Below are positions 46,379 to 55,323 of a stretch of DNA of 64,000 nucleotides, in pieces. Within the stretch, counting starts at the first letter, position 1; the number at the start of each line of letters is the position of its first letter. A program made the position numbers and the translations under genes. Source of the DNA: a virus; the IMG/VR virus record IMGVR_UViG_3300042516_005631, positions 31,455 to 95,454 of that record; one strand, given 5' to 3'. The notes under the pieces were generated by a model, which saw only the letters and a program-made list of their open reading frames with translations, did not search any database and had not been told where the DNA came from.

Positions 46379-47558
46379 TTTTTATATTAATTAAATTATT
46401 TTGATATTCCTCTAAATGATTTATAGTTATTTTAAATATATCAAGTTCAAATTGGCCTATTTCACCACTTTCTTTAATAATAGGAGGTATTTGTTGAAGT
46501 AAATGGAAGTTTTGTTGAGTTAATTGAGTAGCATTAAATTCAATTACTATATCGTTTTCTCCAATTGGATCATTATGTCCTACATGAAACACTCGTTTAG
46601 TCAAATCAAATGAAGTATTTGATTGTTCTTGTTCAATATAAGAATCAATTATAACATGCATGTTATCTTCAATATAAATTCTATCACACCACGGTTCCAA
46701 TACTTTGACTAAGTCCATATTACAATTTTTGACTACATAAGCAATGTTATATTTTGGTGATATAATTGGATCCATTAAAGCAGTATGTTTAACGTTTGAG
46801 CCCCATTTACGGATAAATTCAAAAGTAGATTTATCCATATCTGCTTTCCATTTTGCATGTCTTTCTGGGTCCCCATCAAAGCTACCTGCTCCTCTACCTG
46901 TTAAATGGTATACAAGTGAGTTCCATGGTTGAATAAATTCAAACCCATCTAATTTCATTCGATTAAATATATCTGAGTCTTCTCTACAGGAGTGTAAAAT
47001 TGGGTCATGGCCTCCAAGTTCAAGATATTCGTTTTTATACATCATCCAAGGGGCAAAAATACCATTTGTAATTTTAGTGTCCTCAAGATGTTCATTTACA
47101 TATTGATTAAATTCCTCCTTTTTAAATTCTTCAGGCCATATTCCAAAATTAAGTAATATTTTTTCACCTCCGTTTGGGTGTAAAGGTGGTTCAACACGAG
47201 TTGAACAAACTACTGTTTTTGATTTTAAATGGTTAAATGCTTTCAAATCAGCATCTTTACCTAACATCATATCAGCATGAAATATCATAAAAATATCTGT
47301 TGTAGATTGTTCAATACAATAATCATATGCTTTACCAATACCAAACAATTTTTCACCTAAATTAGGATTAACAAAATATATTAAATTATATTCATCTTTA
47401 ACTTGTTCTAGCCATTCAATAGTTCCATCTTCATCTGAATCAACAAATACTAATATGTCATGGTCTTTTCTAAAGGCATTTTCCCTAATTGAGGGAATAC
47501 AAGTTTTAAGATATCGTAGATTGTTCTTGCTTGGAATACAGAATGTTATTTTATCCAT
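46347..47558 (-). CDS. family-2-like glycosyltransferase
   Basis: A 403-aa GT-A enzyme. It starts MDKITFCIPSKNNLRYLKTC, with VDSDEDGTIEW and the metal-binding FMIFHADMM, then REDSDIFNRM as the acceptor-side acidic motif. The last 100 residues are an extra domain. It transfers a sugar from a nucleotide donor. First of a nine-gene sugar island; overlaps the FkbM gene upstream by 13 bp. Confidence 0.8.
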   Translation of the reverse strand: MDKITFCIPSKNNLRYLKTCIPSIRENAFRKDHDILVFVDSDEDGTIEWLEQVKDEYNLIYFVNPNLGEKLFGIGKAYDYCIEQSTTDIFMIFHADMMLGKDADLKAFNHLKSKTVVCSTRVEPPLHPNGGEKILLNFGIWPEEFKKEEFNQYVNEHLEDTKITNGIFAPWMMYKNEYLELGGHDPILHSCREDSDIFNRMKLDGFEFIQPWNSLVYHLTGRGAGSFDGDPERHAKWKADMDKSTFEFIRKWGSNVKHTALMDPIISPKYNIAYVVKNCNMDLVKVLEPWCDRIYIEDNMHVIIDSYIEQEQSNTSFDLTKRVFHVGHNDPIGENDIVIEFNATQLTQQNFHLLQQIPPIIKESGEIGQFELDIFKITINHLEEYQNNLINIKNENIYLLQQT

Positions 47559-48292
47559 TTTATATAAGTTTGTGTTTCTATAAATTTTATTTCTTCTATA
47601 TGCTTATCCGGGTATAACAATATACAATCTTCTTGATTTTCAGTACATAAAAGTCTATATGTTACATACCCCCATTTTTCTAATAATTTAATAACTTGTT
47701 GATCTTTTTCTCCATCTAGGTAATTTTCTATAAACATTAATGGATGATTATGTTTTATAGTTTTTTCTCCCCCTTTAATAGTTTCTAATTCAAAACCTTG
47801 TACATCTAATTTAATTAGATCTAATTTAGGTAGGTTTAAAGAATCAATTGTGATAATTTCAACATCTTCTTCTCCCTCATCAAGATTAGTTAATCCTCGT
47901 CCTCCATAATTAATACAATCTTCTGAAAAAAATTGGTCTTTAAGTGGGGACATTTTTAATTGTTCTTTTTTATCTCCTAAACCTAATCTAAATTGTTTTA
48001 CTATATCTGAAGCTCCATTAATTAATATATTAGTGGATAATAAATTAAATATTAATGGTTGGGGTTCAAAGCAATATACTTTTCCTTGGTTAGCTAAAGC
48101 AGCGAAACAGATTGTATGAAACCCTAGATTAGCTCCTCCATCTAAAATTATGTAATCTTGTTTAATAAAATTACTATAGAAAAGATATAGATGAGGTTCC
48201 CAAGACCCATAATTAGATATACAATTACTAATTAAATCTTTTTCTAGTAAACAAAATGTTCCGTAATTAGTTTCTTTAAAATTTATATTCAT
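47546..48292 (-). CDS. FkbM-family methyltransferase
   Basis: A 248-aa SAM-dependent methyltransferase. Motif I is IILDGGANLGFHTI, then VYCFEPQP, and IKLDVQGFELETIKGG as the FkbM end motif. Such enzymes O-methylate sugars in surface glycans or glycosides. It overlaps neighbours by 4 and 13 bp within the island. Confidence 0.85.
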   Translation of the reverse strand: MNINFKETNYGTFCLLEKDLISNCISNYGSWEPHLYLFYSNFIKQDYIILDGGANLGFHTICFAALANQGKVYCFEPQPLIFNLLSTNILINGASDIVKQFRLGLGDKKEQLKMSPLKDQFFSEDCINYGGRGLTNLDEGEEDVEIITIDSLNLPKLDLIKLDVQGFELETIKGGEKTIKHNHPLMFIENYLDGEKDQQVIKLLEKWGYVTYRLLCTENQEDCILLYPDKHIEEIKFIETQTYIKWIK

Positions 48293-49164
48293 ATTTTATT
48301 TATAAAATTTTGTATTTCCTTACTTAAATTAGACTCAGCTATTTGTCTAAATTCAATTTGTTTATCTATTAAAGATAAATAATCTTTATAGGGATTCCAA
48401 CGATATTTAAAGTTTTCAATAACTACTGAATTTTCTAAAACATATTGTTGGATATTATATCCTTTTTGTTTAATTATTCCACAACAAATCATAACGTATG
48501 TATCATCCACCCCATAAGGACCAAATGAATCAGGCATATCAGTCAATTGTAAAAGTTTAGTAGATAATAAATTAAACCATCCACCCCCAAATTTAAATGT
48601 TTCTATTGGTTTAAGATTTAAATCTTCTTGTACATACGTTATAACCTTAAATGGGTCGTTAGCGTAATATGTTTCCATACTAGCTGGGGTAGGTAGGTAT
48701 TTTTGGTTAACTAGTGCATCCCAACTGCTATCCCACATTCTAACTGTTTGAGGGGAAATTATATAATATTCGTTTTCTATTAGTTTAGCAGCCATAATCA
48801 TATAATTCAATAACCTAGATTCAAATACTAAATCAGTATCTAAATATAAAATATTATCTGCTTGGGTAGATCGAATTGCCTCTCTACGTTTATCATCACA
48901 CCCTAAACACTTATTTTCTTGATCAACTATAAATTGTGTTTGACACCAATCACATAGTTTTTCTATTTGTTTAAATTTATCAATGAAAAATTGTTTGGGG
49001 AGTTGTGATTGACTCCAATCAATTAAATTTAAATTTAAAGTAACATCTATTATTATATTGTCTTCTTTTTCTAGATGATAACTACCTTGTTTTAATTGTT
49101 TAATTTGCCATTCAAACCAATCAATTTCATGGGGTAGTAAATGTATAACTATTTGAGTAATCAT
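48289..49164 (-). CDS. GT-A-type glycosyltransferase
   Basis: A 291-aa protein. RREAIRSTQADNILYLDTDL carries the DxD metal site (LDTDLVF), and FGPYGVDDTYVMIC a later acidic motif. An inserted CDWC...CLGCDDKRR element may bind zinc. Probably a sugar transferase; the donor is unknown. Confidence 0.65.
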   Translation of the reverse strand: MITQIVIHLLPHEIDWFEWQIKQLKQGSYHLEKEDNIIIDVTLNLNLIDWSQSQLPKQFFIDKFKQIEKLCDWCQTQFIVDQENKCLGCDDKRREAIRSTQADNILYLDTDLVFESRLLNYMIMAAKLIENEYYIISPQTVRMWDSSWDALVNQKYLPTPASMETYYANDPFKVITYVQEDLNLKPIETFKFGGGWFNLLSTKLLQLTDMPDSFGPYGVDDTYVMICCGIIKQKGYNIQQYVLENSVVIENFKYRWNPYKDYLSLIDKQIEFRQIAESNLSKEIQNFINKI

Positions 49165-49862
49165 ATAAAATTTAATTCAATATCAGAAATAGATACATTG
49201 TTAGGATAATCTAGACCCCATATTGGATATGAGTCTTGAGATTTTTCAAATTTATCAATACATTTTTTATTAATAAAAGATAATTCTAATACATTAGGTA
49301 AAGTATGAGATTCATAGCTCCATGTTGAACCATAATTATTAGCATGAATATGATTTAAAATAAAATATTCATTTAAATTATTCATTAGATTTACAAATCT
49401 AGGTAAAATATCAGGACTATCAATCCAATGAACCTCTAATAATAACCCTGTAGTAATTTGGCTTATTTGAGATAAATCTGTATTTTCAAAATAGGAATAT
49501 TCATTTCCCTCAATATCTATTTTAAGAAGAACATCTCCTTTAAGTTGGAATTCCTTATAATGTTCCAAAAAATCTTTACATTGATACTCAAATCCAAGAC
49601 CTTCAGGAATATATTTTAATAAACCTTTTTCCCAAGGTGATTGATTTATAGTATGGTCAAATAAATATGCTGGTTTGTTATAGTTGTTTGAAAATGATTC
49701 TTCATATCTTATGTCTTGGGCTACTCCATATGTAAAAAGAAAATCACATTCTTTTAAAGCAACTTCAGAAATAACATACCCTCCATCACAATTAGGACCA
49801 AGACGAAGTTTTGGAGAAGAAACATCATATGGTGTCAATAAAGAAATTAAATTTGAATTCAT
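49161..49862 (-). CDS. FkbM-like methyltransferase
   Basis: A 233-aa protein: RLGPNCDGGYVISE, FTYGVAQDIRYEESF, YLFDHTI, then LLKIDIEGNEYSYF. This matches the Methyltransf_21/FkbM-like class where the G-x-x-x-D-G-G-Y segment replaces a classic motif I. Sugar or small-molecule O-methylation is likely. Confidence 0.7.
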   Translation of the reverse strand: MNSNLISLLTPYDVSSPKLRLGPNCDGGYVISEVALKECDFLFTYGVAQDIRYEESFSNNYNKPAYLFDHTINQSPWEKGLLKYIPEGLGFEYQCKDFLEHYKEFQLKGDVLLKIDIEGNEYSYFENTDLSQISQITTGLLLEVHWIDSPDILPRFVNLMNNLNEYFILNHIHANNYGSTWSYESHTLPNVLELSFINKKCIDKFEKSQDSYPIWGLDYPNNVSISDIELNFI

Positions 49863-49872
49863 ATTTTTGGTT

Positions 49873-50637
49873 TTAAATAAATTTACGAGCTATTTTATTA
49901 TATGTTGTGTTATGTTCTTTTATATATTCTGGGGTTAAATTTTTCAAATATGGATCCCATGACATTGTTTCCCAAACATGATGACAATATGCTGAAGAAA
50001 AATCTAAATCGTTTTCAAATAAATCTTTAATTCCTATATTATGGTATAATGGATAATGGAAACTATTATACGGTTCAATATGGAGTAATTCTGGGTATTG
50101 AGTGGAAAGGTAATGGGGCATTCTTACTGCGTGTTCATCCCAATATTGATCTCTTCCTTTGGATTTGTGGGATTGGTAACTTAAAAGCCAGTGCTGGATA
50201 AATTCACTGTTTGATTCAGCTAATATAACGCCATCACATAAACCTTCTACAGTTCCATCAGGATGACCTTGAATTCCTAGAACACATTTATTATTTAATA
50301 ATGGGGTAAAAGGTTTTACAGATATTGTATCTACATCCATGTATATTCCTCCTTCTTCCAATAATACTTGAAGTCTTATGACTCCTGTTTGGTGTGCTAT
50401 ATGAAGTAAAGGTCTTCCAAATATTTCTGTGGGTGGGTCTATTTGAACTAATTCAAGCTTATCTTCAATTTTTTCAAACCATTCCCCTGTAGGTTTATAT
50501 TTGTAATACAAATATGCTTTTTCAGGATTATTCAATTCAATAGCTGATTTAACTGCTAAATAATGGCAAAGACTCCAAGGTTTTCCTCCAAAAGTTTCAG
50601 ATAAACCAAATACAAAATGTAATTTATTAGGTATCAT
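49873..50637 (-). CDS. GT32-type glycosyltransferase (DxD sugar-binding)
   Basis: A 254-aa protein of the Gly_transf_sug/GT32 type: MIPNKLHFVFGLSETFGGKP start, then RLQVLLEEGGIYMDVDTISV, whose D-V-D is the metal and nucleotide-sugar site. Typical members add mannose or galactose. It lies directly after gmd, which can feed a deoxysugar pathway. Confidence 0.8.
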   Translation of the reverse strand: MIPNKLHFVFGLSETFGGKPWSLCHYLAVKSAIELNNPEKAYLYYKYKPTGEWFEKIEDKLELVQIDPPTEIFGRPLLHIAHQTGVIRLQVLLEEGGIYMDVDTISVKPFTPLLNNKCVLGIQGHPDGTVEGLCDGVILAESNSEFIQHWLLSYQSHKSKGRDQYWDEHAVRMPHYLSTQYPELLHIEPYNSFHYPLYHNIGIKDLFENDLDFSSAYCHHVWETMSWDPYLKNLTPEYIKEHNTTYNKIARKFI

Positions 50638-50638
50638 T

Positions 50639-51649
50639 TTATTTTTTTAAAAGATTAATATCATTTATTACCATTTTAGTTACCATGTCACTAAAACTAG
50701 TTCTAGGTTCCCAGCCTAACATTTGTTTAGCTTTGGTATAATTTCCTCTCAATATATCAACTTCTGCAGGTCTCATAAATCTTGGATCTTGTTTAATATA
50801 TTGCTTCCAATTTTCAATTCCAATTACTTTAAATGCTTCATCTAAAAACTCTCTAATGGATCTAGTTTCTCCTGTAGCAATAACGTAATCATCTGGGGTG
50901 TCTTGTTGGAGCATTAACCACATGGCTTCAACATAGTCTGGGGCGTATCCCCAATCTCTTTTAGCATCTAAATTTCCAAGAGAAATATGGTCTGAAAGTC
51001 CTAGATGGATTCTAGCTACTCCATCAGATATTTTTCTAGTAACAAATTCAATTCCTCTTCTTTCAGATTCATGATTAAATAAAATACCTGAACAGGCAAA
51101 CATATCATATGATTCGCGATAGTTTTTAGTAATCCAATGCCCGTACAATTTTGCTACTCCGTATGGTGAGCGTGGATAAAATGGGGTATTTTCATTAGCT
51201 GGATTTTCAACCATGCGACCAAACATTTCTGAGCTTGATGCTTGGTAAAATTTAATATTAGGATTAAATTCTCTAATAGCTTCTAAAATCCTTAATACAC
51301 CTAATCCTGTAACTTCAGAAGTATGTTCTGGGGTTTGCCAGCTTTGTCCTACGAATGATTGGGCAGCTAAATTATAAATTTCATCGGGATTAGTTTCTTT
51401 TAAAACTCTAAATAAACTATTCTGGTCTGTTAAATCTCCATCAACGAAAGTTATTTTATTTTCCAAATGGGAAGTATTAGTTCGTTGTTTAGAAGAACTT
51501 CTCCTTTCCATTCCATACACATTGTAATCTTTTTCTAAAAGAAAATCAGCTAAATGACTTCCATCCATTCCATTTATTCCTGTAATTAGAGCTGTTTTCT
51601 TTGGAGTATAACTTGGCCTTTCCAAGTCAGTATAGATTTCATTTTTCAT
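50639..51649 (-). CDS. gmd: GDP-mannose 4,6-dehydratase
   Basis: A 336-aa extended short-chain dehydratase. It has ITGINGMDGSHLADFLLEKD (NAD(P) motif), MERRSSSKQRTN, YNLAAQSFVGQSW, YQASSSEMFG and the catalytic SPYGVAKLYGHW (Y-x-x-x-K). It converts GDP-mannose to GDP-4-keto-6-deoxymannose, precursor of fucose and rhamnose-type sugars. Length is normal and all key residues are present. It is transcribed with the glycosyltransferases. Confidence 0.92.
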   Translation of the reverse strand: MKNEIYTDLERPSYTPKKTALITGINGMDGSHLADFLLEKDYNVYGMERRSSSKQRTNTSHLENKITFVDGDLTDQNSLFRVLKETNPDEIYNLAAQSFVGQSWQTPEHTSEVTGLGVLRILEAIREFNPNIKFYQASSSEMFGRMVENPANENTPFYPRSPYGVAKLYGHWITKNYRESYDMFACSGILFNHESERRGIEFVTRKISDGVARIHLGLSDHISLGNLDAKRDWGYAPDYVEAMWLMLQQDTPDDYVIATGETRSIREFLDEAFKVIGIENWKQYIKQDPRFMRPAEVDILRGNYTKAKQMLGWEPRTSFSDMVTKMVINDINLLKK

Positions 51650-51652
51650 AAT

Positions 51653-52372
51653 TTATTTTAATTTAAAAATTTCATTAAAAGTGGTATATGACCTACCCCC
51701 CCCATCATTACCCCATCCACCATATGGACCAGGACCAAATTTTCCAGGAGAATATAAAGATGATACATCATCTATGTTAGAGTCATTAATATTTAATTCT
51801 TTTAATTTTTTTCTAGAAACAAAAAAAGCATTTACTCCTCTTGAATCTGTACCAACTAAAGAATAATCAAATAGATTACATAATTTAGTAAAACTTAATA
51901 ATGAAGCCCCATAATAGTTACTTCCATTCCATGATAATTGAGAATCATATACAACTACTTTATCTTCATCTGGGCCCAGAGCTACATTATATTCACACAC
52001 AATTATATCAGATTCGTAATGTTTTAATATTTCATGTAAAACATAAAAATCAGTAGAATCTATATCAATTGAAAGTAATTCTAATTTTTTAGGTACATTT
52101 AATGTTTGCAAAATGTCTATAATATTTTCTTTATTTACAAAGTATTTAAATAAATTAATTGATTCATTTTGATGACCTCCATCTATCATTACTCCATTCC
52201 ATTGAAAATTTTCCCTAAGATATCTAGTATTACATTCAACACCACTTTCTGTTCCTATTTCCAAATATGTTTTGTTATATACGTTTTGATATAAAAGACC
52301 AATTAGATATTCTATTATACCGTCTTCTCCATTTTGGGAGAATACTTTTTTTTCGTAAAGATGTAAATTCAT
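51653..52372 (-). CDS. SAM-dependent methyltransferase-like protein
   Basis: A 239-aa protein with VFSQNGEDGIIEYLIGLLYQ and YLEIGTESGVECNT (motif I-like), then LLSIDIDSTDFYVL. The 'SQNGEDG' start is frequent in uncharacterised FkbM-related enzymes of surface-sugar clusters. The C-terminal region is Gly-rich. Coupled by one base to the GT2 gene upstream. Confidence 0.7.
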   Translation of the reverse strand: MNLHLYEKKVFSQNGEDGIIEYLIGLLYQNVYNKTYLEIGTESGVECNTRYLRENFQWNGVMIDGGHQNESINLFKYFVNKENIIDILQTLNVPKKLELLSIDIDSTDFYVLHEILKHYESDIIVCEYNVALGPDEDKVVVYDSQLSWNGSNYYGASLLSFTKLCNLFDYSLVGTDSRGVNAFFVSRKKLKELNINDSNIDDVSSLYSPGKFGPGPYGGWGNDGGGRSYTTFNEIFKLK

Positions 52373-52998
52373 TATGTTAAATTATTGTATAAATTGTTTT
52401 GTTTTTCTTGTTTTTCTATTGTTTTTGGATGATATAGAGCAAATTCTTCAATTATTGGTAAATGAGTCCAAACTTTAAACCCCTCTAATCGCTCATGCAC
52501 TTTATTTACCCATTTAATTTCCGGTTTATTTTTATATATTCTCCATTGCTCATCAGGCCAGTTAACCCAACCCTTTTCATCTACTCGCCATCCCCATTTT
52601 TGAATATGTTCTTGAGTTAAACCCTTTACTGTATTAACTCTAGGTACCATAATCACATCACATTCTATATTTTCCTCTAGAATTTCTGGGAGTACTTCAA
52701 TGAGTTTTTCATGGGGTATTTCATCTGCATCAATTTGGAAAATATAATCTCCACTGCAAAATGAAGTTAATTTGTTTTTCCAGTTGGCGAAATGCCTGTC
52801 AAATTTTGCTTTATGCCAGGCAAATTCACCATTAACTGAATGGGAGCGGAGAAAACTCTCTATCTCGGGGTCACCATTTGCTTCATCATATAGGATTACA
52901 ATATTGTCTTGGGTACGTTTATGCCGAAGCAAAAAGTGCACTAAACGTTGAATTTCAATGAATTCGTTACAAACTGTAATTGCGTATGTAATTGTCAT
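52372..52998 (-). CDS. family-2-like glycosyltransferase
   Basis: A 208-aa GT-A protein: MTITYAITVCNEFIEIQRLV, then DYIFQIDADEIPHEKLIEVL (D-x-D site) and KWVNKVHERLEGF, a shape known from GT2 enzymes related to LPS and glycan synthesis. It closes the island's 5' side behind a TTTGTATACT-type box near 53019-53030. Confidence 0.8.
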   Translation of the reverse strand: MTITYAITVCNEFIEIQRLVHFLLRHKRTQDNIVILYDEANGDPEIESFLRSHSVNGEFAWHKAKFDRHFANWKNKLTSFCSGDYIFQIDADEIPHEKLIEVLPEILEENIECDVIMVPRVNTVKGLTQEHIQKWGWRVDEKGWVNWPDEQWRIYKNKPEIKWVNKVHERLEGFKVWTHLPIIEEFALYHPKTIEKQEKQNNLYNNLT

Positions 52999-53043
52999 AT
53001 AACTTTTATTTTCTTGGAGTATACAAAACTTTTTTCAAATGTC

Positions 53044-53511
53044 CTAGTTATTTTGGAAAATTCCAATATAATCTAGAGCTTCAATATAGTCACGCTCATC
53101 AAACATTCTCATGTTTTGCATGTCCATTTTGTATTCCATGAACTCTCCCGGTTTACCTGGGACTGGATGGTTTAATCTTTCGTTTTCTGGGATTTTGATT
53201 GATTTGACTGCTGCCCAACCCCAATCTTTTATATCGGTTCCGTTAGCAAATACCATTCCTAAACCTGGTTGGTTAATTGTGTTTGGGATCCAAGTTAATC
53301 CTGTTTTTTCATCTACCCAAGATAAATCTTTATACAATTCAGGTAAAGTTTCCATTTGTACTTCATAGAATTCTTCACCTTCTTTCATTAAACTGTTGGT
53401 CCAAAAACCACAGCTCAAACTCATGTAGTTTGAAATATCAGGGGTAACCTGTGTTTTGTAACATAAGTCACCTCCTGATTTGGGGCAATTAATTATTTCT
53501 TCGTGTTGCAT
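53044..53511 (-). CDS. conserved-type phage hypothetical protein
   Basis: A 155-aa protein, MQHEEIINCPKSGGDLCYKT, with GFWTNSLM, LTWIPNTINQPGLGMVFANG and WGWAAVKSI. Two early cysteines. The pattern resembles uncharacterised proteins of marine T4-like phages. Function unknown. Confidence 0.5.
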   Translation of the reverse strand: MQHEEIINCPKSGGDLCYKTQVTPDISNYMSLSCGFWTNSLMKEGEEFYEVQMETLPELYKDLSWVDEKTGLTWIPNTINQPGLGMVFANGTDIKDWGWAAVKSIKIPENERLNHPVPGKPGEFMEYKMDMQNMRMFDERDYIEALDYIGIFQNN

Positions 53512-53515
53512 ATTT

Positions 53516-54028
53516 TTATTTTTTTAAGATTTGCACCCCTCCACTTTCATTGGTTAATAAAGTATAGTTTAGAGGAATATCTATACCTTTTAAAGCATAT
53601 TTGTAGATCGCGTTCTTTTGTCCTTTTTTTCCTATATTTTCTTTTGTAAAACTATCTTCACCTTCTATATATAATCCTTTAGGAAAATATTCTTTTATGA
53701 ACTGCTCTATACATTTAAATACTGTTGATATTAAAGAAGTATATTCTTTAAGAGAATAATTTATATCTAAATTTTCATAACTACTTCCATTTACCGTAAA
53801 ATCTATTTCATAGAATTCACTATTTAATTTGTGAAATATAACTTGAATATTGTTTTCTTGGTTATCTTTAAAAGGTTCACATTTAATTTCATGCCCAGAA
53901 TCAAAAAATATAAATTCTGTTTTAAAAGGGGATGAGTCAAATATTTCTTGTAAAGATAATTGTTTTTGAATTTCCTCCTTAATAACTTGTTTTAAAGAAT
54001 TTTTATAGTTATAACTTCTGAGTTTCAT
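53516..54028 (-). CDS. hypothetical protein with N-terminal amphipathic helix
   Basis: A 170-aa protein starting MKLRSYNYKNSLKQVIKEEI. The helix LKQVIKEEIQKQL resembles tags on other proteins here. The body is alpha/beta. It overlaps the glycosyltransferase gene downstream by 20 bp. Confidence 0.5.
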   Translation of the reverse strand: MKLRSYNYKNSLKQVIKEEIQKQLSLQEIFDSSPFKTEFIFFDSGHEIKCEPFKDNQENNIQVIFHKLNSEFYEIDFTVNGSSYENLDINYSLKEYTSLISTVFKCIEQFIKEYFPKGLYIEGEDSFTKENIGKKGQKNAIYKYALKGIDIPLNYTLLTNESGGVQILKK

Positions 54029-55319
54029 TTGTTTCTACTTTTTTGAGTTTTGGAAGCTCTATTTTGGAAAGTTTTGGTAATTGCAGTTGCACATGTTTTG
54101 GAAACTCAGGTATACGTTGAGTGAATACAGTATCCAATTTTTCTTTCATTGCATCAAACGAAAATTTAGATCTTGATTGGAATCCTTGTCGTTTTGCATT
54201 GTCTGCATATCCTTTATAGTTTTCAAATACATCTTTTAAATAGTGTCCAACATGTCCAGTATCAACAGAAAACCATTGTGATTCAGCTAGTAACATATTA
54301 TTTGCCGCACTCGGGTGTACATTTGTTAATTGACCAGGTAATAACGTTGTAAATTCAGGATTTAAATAATCAATATGACCGCTCCAATTTGTTGTAATGA
54401 TTGGTTTGTTTACTAAAGAAAACTCAAGTAATGGACGACCAAACCCTTCTCCTTTAGTTAAATTAACCATTGCTTTAACTTTTGAATGATTATATATCTC
54501 ATTCATTTCCTCGTTTGTAAATTCACCATGTAGTAAATAAACATTAGGTAAGTTATTTGATTTGCAAGTATCCTTAATTGCTTTAATTTTCTTTAATAGT
54601 TCATCTCTATCCATATAAGAGGATCCTACTTGAGATGTTTTTAAAATTAACGCTGGTTTTTTGCTTTTGTTTTTAAATGTTTCAAAGAATGCTTTTACAA
54701 GTAATCCTACATTTTTTCTATCCTCACCTAATTGTCCTTGCATCCAATGACCTACAAATAAATAAGCAAATTCCTCTTTAATTGAAGATAAATCAAAAGT
54801 TGATTTGGTTGGTTTATATGTTTCAATGTCTGCTCCCTCAAATATAACCTCACTATTTCCATTCCACTCAACCATTCCTACCGTTTGGTTTGTTTGTTGA
54901 TCACGTTTTTCAAATTTGCTATTTTTAAGTACCTCAATTGTATGTTTTGAGGAACCTAAAATTAAATTCATACGTGAACATCCTTCAACCCATTCTGCTG
55001 GGGCAATTGTTGTTTCAATTCCTGCGGTACAACCAATGTTGTATTTTCCAATTGGTTGAAATTCATTTGGAACTGTAATTTGCATCCAAATTTCAGGTTG
55101 TGCATTTAATTGAGGTGAGGATAAAATATGTGGTGTTAAAAATGACCATTCGGGATTATCTTTAATAAATCCTTTAGGTGTTGCACCCCATCGTTGAGGT
55201 AAAACTTTAACATCATATTTGTCTAGTTCAATGATTGCTTTAACTATATCTCTAGAACGTGCTCCATATCCACTATAAGTGTCAATTGGGCAACTAATTA
55301 CAAAAACTGGTTTGCTCAT
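54009..55319 (-). CDS. GT4-like glycosyltransferase
   Basis: A 436-aa GT-B enzyme. It has CPIDTYSGYGARSRDIVKAI (donor-side G-G loop), then the C-terminal signature KGEGFGRPLLEFSLVNKPII (E-x7-E like) followed by NWSGHIDYL. It probably transfers a hexose to a surface or DNA-linked acceptor. Confidence 0.8.
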   Translation of the reverse strand: MSKPVFVISCPIDTYSGYGARSRDIVKAIIELDKYDVKVLPQRWGATPKGFIKDNPEWSFLTPHILSSPQLNAQPEIWMQITVPNEFQPIGKYNIGCTAGIETTIAPAEWVEGCSRMNLILGSSKHTIEVLKNSKFEKRDQQTNQTVGMVEWNGNSEVIFEGADIETYKPTKSTFDLSSIKEEFAYLFVGHWMQGQLGEDRKNVGLLVKAFFETFKNKSKKPALILKTSQVGSSYMDRDELLKKIKAIKDTCKSNNLPNVYLLHGEFTNEEMNEIYNHSKVKAMVNLTKGEGFGRPLLEFSLVNKPIITTNWSGHIDYLNPEFTTLLPGQLTNVHPSAANNMLLAESQWFSVDTGHVGHYLKDVFENYKGYADNAKRQGFQSRSKFSFDAMKEKLDTVFTQRIPEFPKHVQLQLPKLSKIELPKLKKVETNETQKL

Positions 55320-55323
55320 AATT